Shown here: positions 9,540-16,576 of the stretch, piece by piece
How positions within the stretch are numbered: position 1 is the stretch's first letter
How the letters are laid out: every line of letters starts with the position of its first letter
Source of the DNA: Mansonella perstans
Taxonomy: Eukaryota > Nematoda > Chromadorea > Rhabditida > Onchocercidae
Assembly: GCA_037074765.1 (NCBI GenBank)
Contig: JBAMDO010000454.1
Coordinates: forward strand, 1 to 17,807
Direction: 5' to 3'
Length of the DNA stretch: 17,807 nt
Translations under genes and position numbers: made by a program
The notes under the pieces: model-generated
What the model saw: the letters and a program-made list of their open reading frames with translations, nothing else
What the model was told of the DNA's origin: nothing
Databases searched by the model: none

Positions 9540-10991
9540 GTAAATTATTTGTTCTTTTTATAAAAGTAAATAATAATTGAGTATATTTTTATCCATTGAT
9601 GTTTAATTATATTGTTATTACTTAACTATAATAGAAATTTGGTAAATTATTTGAGCACGATAATTACAAATAGACTTGTTACTATGGTATTTGATAAAAT
9701 AAACAATATGAAAGTGATTGCAATCAATCAATCGATTGATTAACTGCTGTCTTTTAGGCATTGGTTAAACCTAATGATGCAAAATCAGCATTTGATGGAA
9801 CTGAAAGAACGGAAGATTTCACGAAATTCGGCAGATTTCGGCAAGCATTAAATTCAGTAGATGGCAATGAGTTTGATGCATATGATGGCTTTAGAGTAGG
9901 AATTGGAAAGAGAGCTCTTGATGCATTAGAAGGTGAAGGATTTGGACTAAGAAAGCGAGCTCTCGATTCATTAGAAGGTGAAGGATTTGGACTGAGAAAG
10001 CGAGCTCTCGATGCATTAGAAGGTGAAGGATTTGGACTAAGAAAGCGAGCTCTCGATTCATTAGAAGGTGAAGGATTTGGACTAAGAAAGCGAGCTCTCG
10101 ATTCATTAGAAGGTGAAGGATTTGGACTAAGAAAGCGAGCTCTCGATTCATTAGAAGGTGAAGGATTTGGACTAAGAAAGCGAGCTCTCGATTCATTAGA
10201 AGGTGAAGGATTTGGACTAAGAAAGCGAGCTCTCGATTCATTAGAAGGTGAAGGATTTGGACTGAGAAAGCGGGCTCTCGATTCACTAGAAGGTGAAGGA
10301 TTTGGACTGAGAAAGCGTGCTCTCGACGCTTTGGAGGGTGAAGGATTTGGACTGAGAAAGCGAGCTCTCGATGCATTAGAAGGTGAGGGATTTGGGATGA
10401 AGAAACGAGCATTGGATGCCTTAGAAGGTGAGGGATTTGGGATGAAAAAGCGAGCACTCGATGCATTGGAGGGTGACGGATTTGGATTAAAGAAACGTGT
10501 AATTGACTGGACAGAAGATCTGGGATTAGGGACGGAAATGCTGGAAGGTGAAAGATTTAGATCGAAAAAACGAGTTCTGGATGCAATAGAAGGAGAGGGA
10601 TTCGGCACGAAGAAACGAATTTCCGATGCAATACATCACATGGGATATGGAATGAGAACAAAAGTGAACAATTTGGAAAGTAAAGGATTCAACAAATTGC
10701 AAAATCGTCCTTTCCATTTATCTGGTGAATTTTATAGTATAATAAAATCAATTCCTTATTTAAAAAAATTATTGTAAATCTAAAACTACAAAGAAAAAAT
10801 AACTGGTGAATTAATTGTAAATTTATTACGCAAATTTAAATTAATAAAAAATTAAATTATGTTTAGTTCCTTTTTCAGGTTTTAGGACTAAAGGATTACA
10901 AGATAATCGTCACCTTACAAGTGGCAGGCATCACCTGAACAGGATGTCCATTTCTTCCAGTACTTTTCTTTGTTCTTTCCCTCGATCTTAA
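9498..10991 (+). CDS. nlp-14: Orcokinin-like neuropeptide precursor, NLP-14 type; join(9498..9539, 9758..10724, 10879..10991)
   Basis: This gene encodes a secreted prepropeptide that would be cut at dibasic sites in dense-core vesicles to release many copies of one short peptide. Known family: C. elegans nlp-14 and nlp-15 encode the nematode orcokinins (ALDGLDG..GFGF type) and have been linked to sleep-like quiescence. Seen here: residues 1-17 form a signal peptide (MLDYQMLPLILLIL from exon 1 joined to ALV), a spacer runs to residue 66, 13 tandem 15-residue units occupy 67-261 (ALD[S/A]LEGEGFG[L/M] then RKR or KKR), a 25-residue aberrant unit 262-286, VLDAIEGEGFGT-KKR 287-301, then decayed units. 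The model is 373 residues. Both introns are phase-consistent (phase 0 and phase 1). The repeat frame itself has no usable ATG, and the in-frame TAG at 9755-9757 is the splice acceptor, so an upstream exon is required. Peptides end in GFGL instead of GFGF. Function in this worm is inferred from the family. Confidence 0.85.
9540..9757 (+). other. Intron 1 of nlp-14
   Basis: This 218-bp AT-rich phase-0 intron runs from GTAAAT to a CTTTTAG acceptor. The TAG of the acceptor lies in frame with the repeat ORF, so splicing is needed to join it to any start codon. A perfect 16-bp palindrome, AATCAATCGATTGATT, lies at 9726-9741, only 16 bp before the acceptor. Confidence 0.7.
9842..9913 (+). other. Degenerate N-terminal peptide unit in the NLP-14 precursor
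   Basis: Just before the regular array the protein reads FGRFR, then QALNSVDGNEFDAYDGF, then RVGIG-KR. The ALNSVDGNEF part matches the ALNSLDG..GF form of nematode orcokinins, so this is probably an old diverged copy. It is bounded by KR on the right but only by single arginines (RFR) on the left. The Gly-Lys-Arg end is a standard C-terminal amidation signal, unlike the array peptides, which lack Gly before the basic residues. Confidence 0.5.
9914..10498 (+). repeat. Coding tandem repeat: 13 x 45 bp, each one neuropeptide plus cleavage site
   Basis: Units start at 9914 and every 45 bp to 10454. Units 2 and 4-9 encode ALDSLEGEGFGL-RKR; units 1, 3 and 10 encode ALDALEGEGFGL-RKR; 11 and 12 encode ALDALEGEGFGM-KKR; 13 encodes ALDALEGDGFGL-KKR. 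Units 4-7 (10049-10228) are identical base for base, while the 3' units differ by several silent and amino-acid changes. Units 2-11 begin GCTCTCGA, so with the preceding CGA/CGG/CGT codon most create a GAGCTC at the unit boundary. The pattern indicates expansion in the middle of the array by unequal exchange or slippage. Confidence 0.97.
10499..10663 (+). other. Diverged distal peptide units of the NLP-14 precursor
   Basis: Three units follow the array. The first (10499-10573, 25 codons) reads VIDWTEDLGLGTE then MLEGERFRS-KKR; it looks like two units fused, with the internal basic site lost and five codons missing. The second (10574-10618) is a good copy, VLDAIEGEGFGT-KKR. The third (10619-10663) reads ISDAIHHMGYGM followed by RTK, so the dibasic site is broken. 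A further trace, VNNLESKGFN, follows at 10664. Processing of these is inferred from the basic motifs only. Confidence 0.75.
10725..10878 (+). other. Probable intron 2 of nlp-14 (retained form ends at TAA 10775-10777)
   Basis: The 154-bp segment runs from TCTG|GTGAAT to TTCCTTTTTCAG|G, a near-ideal nematode acceptor. Splicing is phase 1 and opens 37 further codons ending at TAA 10989-10991. Without splicing the frame adds GEFYSIIKSIPYLKKLL and stops at 10777. That tail is as AT-rich as the intergenic DNA, which favours the intron. Confidence 0.6.
10843..10848 (+). promoter_or_regulatory. AATAAA poly(A) signal inside intron 2
   Basis: A canonical AATAAA lies 66 bp after the TAA at 10775-10777. 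It could end a shorter transcript in which intron 2 is not spliced. Another AATAAA at 10741-10746 lies inside that reading frame. Confidence 0.4.
10879..10991 (+). other. Probable coding exon 3 of nlp-14 (C-terminal tail)
   Basis: After the acceptor the frame reads GFRTKGLQDNRHLTS, GRHHLNRM, then SISSSTFLCSFPRS and stop. The segment is visibly richer in G and C than its surroundings, as expected for coding DNA. It has no peptide repeat and no dibasic pair, so it would be a C-terminal spacer. I do not recognise this tail from any named protein. Confidence 0.55.
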
Positions 10992-11036
10992 TTAACTAAA
11001 AAGACACTTAACCTTTAGTTTATATAATACAACTAT

Positions 11037-11042
11037 AATGAA
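11037..11042 (+). promoter_or_regulatory. AATGAA, possible poly(A) signal after exon 3
   Basis: AATGAA is a common nematode variant of AATAAA. It lies 46 bp after the exon 3 stop in AT-rich DNA that would be the 3' UTR. No canonical AATAAA is seen between 10992 and 11100. Confidence 0.3.
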
Positions 11043-11903
11043 TATTTCCACTATATATTCTAATTAATCAAAATATTTGAAATAATTTCAAAATGTTGAA
11101 AAAGTTTTCAAAAAATTCCAATCCACTAATTTATTCACTGGAAAATTGCTTGGAATGCAGTTGTAATGCAACTATAATCAGCGTCAGTCGATCTTTTTTA
11201 GTACTTTTCCTATAAGGTAGTAAACTAAGCTTTTAACTTCTATAAGTTAAGCCTATTAAAAGTCAAGTTTTTTATGCAATTGCAAGCCAACTATAATAAT
11301 TTGACTAATAAATAGATTTCAAAAGCTTGCAAGTAAAGTTGATTTAATTTGCTTATTTGATTTTTGTAAGTTGAGATGATTTGTTTTTTAAAGTAAAAAT
11401 TAAATTGTTAAGAATGTAAGCTAGGGTATTACTTAAAAGAGCAAACATCAGTTAAGATCGTTTTACATTCGCTAAATCGCCGAAGTTAGTATTTTGTTTG
11501 GCTTCATTAATTTAATTTAATTAGAGGACATTTTTCTTTGTTCCAAATATGAACATAATAAAGTTATTCAGTTAACTTGAAATATATGCAGGAAATTATG
11601 CAAATATTTGGTAATTACTTAAATTTGTAATAATTAAGCAAAAATTTAAGGCAATTTTTTTTAATTTGAAAAACAAAAAATGACATTGAATCAATTAATT
11701 GATTGCATATAATTTTTTTTTAGCAAAATTTCTGCAATGAAGTATGTGATTTGAATAGAGATGTCATGGAGCCAAATATATTAACGACACTGAATTGCAT
11801 GATCTCAAAAATATTCCCAGCCAAATCATTGTAAAATATTTCCTTTCCTTCTCTCTTCTATCGTTAAATAAAAAGTGATAAATATTTTTCATGCCTAGTC
11901 GTT

Positions 11904-11953
11904 ACGTCAGACAGCAAAAGAACAGGATATCATGTGTACATGAAATCTGACGT
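11904..11953. repeat. Inverted repeat ACGTCAGA ... TCTGACGT downstream of nlp-14
   Basis: ACGTCAGA (11904-11911) and TCTGACGT (11946-11953) are exact inverse complements 34 bp apart. Both arms overlap CRE-like sites (TTACGTCA and TGACGTGA). The loop contains a second small inverted repeat, TCATGT-GT-ACATGA. Confidence 0.6.
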
Positions 11954-12507
11954 GAAATTGAAAAGAAAGAGGAAAAATTTTATTTTGCAAAAAATAATTC
12001 AATGGTATTTTATACAGAAATATATAAAAATTTAATTTGACAATTTTTTTATTTTCTTCATAATTTTTATAAATTTAACAAAAGTTATTAAAAGCTGCAG
12101 ATATTCTAGATTTTTTTTTACATATGCGAAGAAAGAAATAACTGAAATTACTGAAGCAAGTTAATTTATTAAATGAAAATGAAAACGAGCAAAAAAAATT
12201 TGATTTCAAAATTATTTAGCTAGTAGATTATTTCATGTTGCATTCATAAGAAAATGGGTCAATGATGTCAATGTCAATGAATTGCATCATGCATACAATG
12301 TGTGTATCAACGAAGCATGAGAAGTGGAAAAAATGGAAGATCATGAAATGCCTCAAATATTTGTAAATATAACAAGAATAACACGATGTATGATTCAAAC
12401 AATAATTTTTAATTTTTATGAAAGTATTGCAAAAAATGTAGACAGACAAATTCTTCCAAATAAATTTTACTTTTAAAATGAACCTATGTCAAGGGACAAG
12501 TAAATAG

Positions 12508-12551
12508 AACTAAAAATCCCCTAATTTTTAGTTAGGGAATCTTTTTTTTTT
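12508..12551. repeat. 10-bp perfect hairpin followed by a T10 run
   Basis: AACTAAAAAT (12508-12517) pairs with ATTTTTAGTT (12524-12533) around a CCCCTA loop; TCCCCTAA/TTAGGGA offers a competing pairing. T10 follows at 12542-12551. It looks like a bacterial terminator, but no transcript ends are expected here, so it is recorded only as a structure. Confidence 0.5.
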
Positions 12552-12800
12552 AGAATTATGATCAGAAAATTAGAGTAAACAGGTGAAATCTGAATGTTCT
12601 CGGACAAGAATGCTTGTAAAAGCTGAGATTATGATACAGGTGAAACAGTGATAGCATTAAATGCTTAATTAATTAGACAAAATATGCGATAGACAAGATA
12701 TTCAAAAGAATATTACGACACTGCAATCCAAAATGTATTTCCTCAATTTTTTTCAAGTTTAAAAGCATTTTCATTTACTGTTCCTTGATTGTTGTGAGAA

Positions 12801-12971
12801 AAATCATCGGTTACTTTTCGGCATCTCAAAAATCGAAGTGATGCATTGCGTTAAATTGCTCATTTCTGATTAATTTTGAAATCAATAAAACCACTTTTTA
12901 TTCACAATTATCACTTAATTCTTTTTTCCTTAAAATTATCAATCGAAGAAATCATCAGTTACTTTTCGGCA
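12801..12971. repeat. 23-bp direct repeat, copies 148 bp apart
   Basis: AAATCATCGGTTACTTTTCG followed by GCA (12801-12823) recurs at 12949-12971 with one mismatch (G to A). AATCGAAG occurs just after the first copy and just before the second. The sequence between is ordinary AT-rich DNA with no open frame of note. Confidence 0.8.
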
Positions 12972-13645
12972 CCATATTTGAAGCATGTTTTTGATTAGAT
13001 AACATAAAATTTACTCTGTTTGTTTATTTCTAATAGTTTAGCAAATTATTATTTTTTGTAAAATAAATCTGGACATTTGCGCTCTTGTATAATCCTGCAT
13101 TAGGGGACAATTGCATAAATCGGAGGTTAGTACCGAAGATAGCCAATGTTCAGGAGTACTTTTTGCATTCCAGAAATCAGAAGAAATAATTTATTTATGA
13201 AATATTAGGCTAGAGTTTCATAATAGCTATGTTCAATATAAGTTCACCTTATTCGCATATTTTTATTACAACGATAAGTCATTAAGTAAGTAATAAAATT
13301 AATTAAAATGCCAATTACTTCATTAAATTGACATTATATTGTAATACTTCTGCCATTGAACAGGTCAAAGGTAACCTTCAGGAAGCAAATTCGATTATCA
13401 TCTATCATATTATTTTCTATAGTTCATGCTGGACAATTTTGATACGTCGCTCGATGTCAAAACCGCAAGAAGTTGAACATGCTAACTATTCAGTCTGTCG
13501 CAGATCATTTGCTAAAATGACCCAGAATTAATTTCCTGTCCCTTATCTTCAATTCTGAAAAATGTCTGCATTCGTTATTTTATCAAGCAAATAAGCTTAT
13601 AAAATATTTTCTGCTGAGGAAATTAGTTTGTTCCCGTTGATTTAA

Positions 13646-13870
13646 TCAACAATTAGGCTTTAAATTACTACCTCTTTTACATGCCATGATAATTAATCTT
13701 AAATACCTGTACATAAACCGTAACAAGATTGGTTTTGCCGTTGCGACATATTGCACACCTTTTTCGGCTGATACATGCTCTCTCGCTTGAACGAAAATCT
13801 TTCTGACCACAAATTGAAGCAATACAGCTACTTCATTTTGACCATTTAGCCAATAATTGAAAAGCTTCGT
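13646..13870 (-). other. Weak exon candidate, minus strand
   Basis: A 74-codon frame without ATG at its head is open from after a TAA to TGA 13648-13646. It includes the run EVAVLLQFVVRKIFVQAREH and then VSAEKGVQYVATAKPILLR. A CAG|GTATTT donor lies at 13707/13706. There is no good acceptor on its 5' side, and the + strand is also partly open here. I do not recognise the protein. Confidence 0.15.
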
Positions 13871-14894
13871 TTATTTTGTAAAAAAAATTTTTTTTTAAAA
13901 AATTATCAAAATTTGATGCAATTCAATTTATTATTTTTTATTAATTGTGACAAATTTTTTGTCACTCCTATTCAAACACTCATGCAATAATAATTAATAA
14001 GTTATTCAGATTCACTTGTGCAATAAGTACTGCTCATAATTAATTCATATTACAGAATCTAAACCTCAGAAATTGATTTAATTAACCATTCGTTTACAGG
14101 AAATTTGTCCCTTATTTCAATTAATTGCTATAAATCTCATTTTTTCTTCCTTCTATTAATAGCTGTTTATTTTTTGGCCTTAATTAACAATGCAAAAAAT
14201 CAAACAATTAAACAAATTTTGATTTTTTTAAATTCTAAAATTTCTGTGATGAAATTTACATTACAAAAAATATTTTAACTTACTTCTCCTAATTGTTTGA
14301 TTTGTAGGACCGTTAATTATAATTTCAACATTTTTTTATTTTAGTTGTATGAAATCATTTTGCATTATTTCGTTTTGGACACTGTCGAAAATCCGACGGT
14401 TGCGCCTCGATTAAAATTCAGTTTCTGTTAAGTTTCAAAAAAAATTTTAACATTAATTCAATTTTAGAAAATCTCTAATCTGTCTGCTCGTTTTGACATT
14501 ACGTAACGCAACTATCGTCTTCATGTCTTCCGCTTTCCTTCCAATCACTTCAACCACTATCACATCGAATGACAACTTCCGGTGTTACCGTTATATAACT
14601 ATTTTGGAATAATTTTGAAATTGCTTTTTAGCTTAGCTTATCCCATATCACATAAGTATCATGAAGTTTATCACACACAAGTGTCATATGACATTCTAAT
14701 AAAAATGCCTCTTGATAATAAATGTTTTTGTTGCAGACAGTAAAACTTAAATCAAAAAAAAAAATCAAATTTAAACAGCTGATACGATTACCAATTGATG
14801 TCCAGAATAGGAATCTTCGAGTGCTGGATGAATACCACGTATGATACCTTCAGCGTTACTATGCACCAAATCATTTGACAAACATCTTGTCATA

Positions 14895-14917
14895 TAAATT
14901 AAATTGCATTTAATTTA
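14895..14917. repeat. 10-bp perfect hairpin, 3-nt loop
   Basis: TAAATTAAAT (14895-14904) pairs with ATTTAATTTA (14908-14917) around TGC. All paired bases are A or T, so the structure is weak and chance is likely in AT-rich DNA. Confidence 0.5.
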
Positions 14918-14986
14918 ATTATTGATGATTCTAAATGTTAACATACGTTTTCATGAATTCATGGTTGTATACCAAAAATAAATTGT

Positions 14987-15150
14987 TGAAATGGATTTTG
15001 AAAATGATTTATGAATTCCTAAAATATTTCTTATCCTTTTCTTCAAATGAATTCCTAAAATAATTCGTTTTTTTTTTTTTTTTTTTTTGAAATGCATTAT
15101 CAAAATAATTTGTTCTTTTCCTGAAATGGATTCTTCAAATAAAAATCATT
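14987..15150. repeat. Degenerate tandem repeat around TGAAATGRATTCCTAAAATA with embedded T run
   Basis: Related segments begin at 14987, 15011, 15043, 15088 and 15122, each with an (R)AAATGNATT head and an AAAATAATTYGTTCTTTTC-like tail. The tail of one copy has expanded to 21 T (15068-15088). Confidence 0.65.
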
Positions 15151-15159
15151 CTGCTTGGT

Positions 15160-15990
15160 TTAAATTTTGCAAAAAAAAAGTAAAACTGCTGAAGTAGAAA
15201 AATTTCATTACATTGATGTGTTCACCATGCTCAATTTTATGTTTTTAAAATGTTCCATGAAACAGCATGCATTGTTCATCTGACATGTCCGACCGGAATT
15301 TTCGGTATTCTCTCATGTCTGATTTTGGTCATCCTAAACAATATTTGGTTTTATCTAATTGCTGCAAGATTAGTAGTAGAGCATAGTCTTGAAAATTACT
15401 AGGGTTCTTTTTTGAGAAGAAATTCGAGAAAATTAAATTTGACTAAAACGAAAACTTTAATAATTTTTTTTTTTTTTGTTAAACAAAATACGGATAAAGA
15501 AATAAACTGAAATTTGAAATGAATGAATAATAGAAATGAAATATGGAATAAATCGATTGCAGCAATGTTTTCGTCAGAATTCAAAATTATTCGATCATTT
15601 TCAAATGAAACATCTATGCATGAATTCAAATTCAGATTTTAATTTACGCTTTTTCATGAATCCTTTCAGCACTGATATGATTCTTACAGCAAAAAACTTA
15701 CGGCAATATATGAACTCCGGGGCACTGCATGATGACCATGATGTTCTCCAGTGCGAATAGAGTATACAAGGTACAGCAGGATTCATTGCAACTATTTTCA
15801 CCATCATGTCTCATGCTCAAACTAGAGAAAAACTTTTTAAAAAGAAATTTAAAAATAAAACTCAGATCCACGTGTTTTTTAATTTCAAATTAATTTCAGC
15901 TGTGGATTTTCAAATTATAATATTGCTATTATCATTTCATATTCAAAACGTATCATAGTAATAATTATTCTTTTTTCTTTTTTTTTGCAT
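15160..15990. other. AT-rich DNA with one GC-richer patch
   Basis: Apart from the candidate at 15702-15814 I see nothing definable. The open frames at 15399-15629 (minus), 15536-15760 (plus) and 15601-15807 (minus) overlap one another and lack known motifs. Confidence 0.55.
15702..15814 (-). other. Weak exon candidate with strong donor, minus strand
   Basis: From an ATG at 15814-15812, 37 codons (MRHDGENSCNESCCTLYTLF and on) run into TTGCC|GTAAGTTTT, an excellent donor at 15702/15701. The stretch is GC-richer and cysteine-rich. A second minus frame and a + frame (15536-15760, ending NLRQYMNSGALHDDHDVLQC-E) are also open, so the strand is undecided. Confidence 0.15.
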
Positions 15991-16197
15991 TTATAATTAC
16001 GAGAACAAATTTAATTTAATCGGAATAACGAGAACACTTTTAGTTTACACGAGATGTTGAAACAACGAAAATACGGCCGGTTTCAGCGGGAGGTTTAAAC
16101 AACAAGAATAATGCAACATACAGAGCAAAATTGAAACAACGAGGATAAAATTAATTTAACTGGAAAATTGGAACAACAAGAATACTTGTCCGGAAAG
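15991..16197. repeat. Minisatellite of 33-37-bp units, six copies
   Basis: Units start at 15991 (33 bp), 16024 (33), 16057 (37), 16094 (37), 16131 (37) and 16168 (30). The shared head is TTGAAACAACGAGAATA; unit tails are diverged. No coding frame runs through it. Confidence 0.8.
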
Positions 16198-16452
16198 TTA
16201 ACAATTAAGTAGAGGGCATTTCTAAATCAGTAAAATTATTTCGGTGCTATAATTTTATTGTTTTGACAAATAAAATGAGAATTGATTTCTTCCACTGAGG
16301 ATGCTTTAGGTAATTCTTTGTTGAATAAAAAATCAAATTATGAATTCGTGCTATGATAAGATGTAAGTTTAGCAAAATGTTTATGCAATGATTTAAATAA
16401 ATTAAATGTATTGTCATTTTTTAGAAATTGGGATAAGATGTTTATTTGAGGA

Positions 16453-16576
16453 TGGCAATGATGATTGATGATGATGATAACGACGATCATAATATTCATA
16501 ATAATAATTAACAATTCATAATAATAATTAACAATAATAGTAACAACAGTAATAATAAATAATGATAATAATTAAA
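16453..16576. repeat. GAT/AAT trinucleotide-rich microsatellite with a 20-bp tandem duplication
   Basis: The tract passes from (GAT)n to (AAT)n. Within it a 20-bp unit, ATTCATAATAATAATTAACA, occurs twice in a row without mismatch at 16494-16513 and 16514-16533. On the minus strand it encodes a run of leucines that ends a spurious open frame (16508-16735). Confidence 0.85.

Larger units (their letters stand above)
11043..14986. other. Intergenic DNA downstream of nlp-14 with a few GC-richer patches
   Basis: No gene is supported. A 16-bp palindrome, AATCAATTAATTGATT, lies at 11690-11705. Patches at 13330-13560, 13650-13870 and 14380-14620 are richer in G and C and have short open frames on both strands, without a recognisable domain. 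They could be decayed coding or mobile DNA. Repeats and hairpins here are listed separately. Confidence 0.55.

Noticed and set aside
9761..9763. TTG as a start codon for the repeat ORF
   Set aside because: Nuclear nematode genes rarely if ever start at TTG, and a signal-peptide exon with matching phase exists at 9498-9539.
9754..10608. 284-codon and 191-codon open frames on the minus strand across the repeat array
   Set aside because: The 45-bp unit is a multiple of three and lacks stops in several frames, so long antisense frames are automatic. The + frame has the signal peptide, dibasic sites and a known family pattern.
12508..12551. Rho-independent terminator
   Set aside because: Structure fits, but the DNA is eukaryotic and no transcription unit leads into it.
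13328..13531. 67-codon + frame (TLYCNTSAIEQVKG and on)
   Set aside because: Starts in AT-rich DNA with no acceptor or leader site, and other frames in the patch are equally open.
14462..14610. Minus-strand frame with a KTSRQIRDFLKLN stretch resembling the KTVKQLRSFLGL part of Gypsy-type reverse transcriptase
   Set aside because: The match is a dozen weak positions, and the neighbouring catalytic or fold motifs are absent; likely coincidence.
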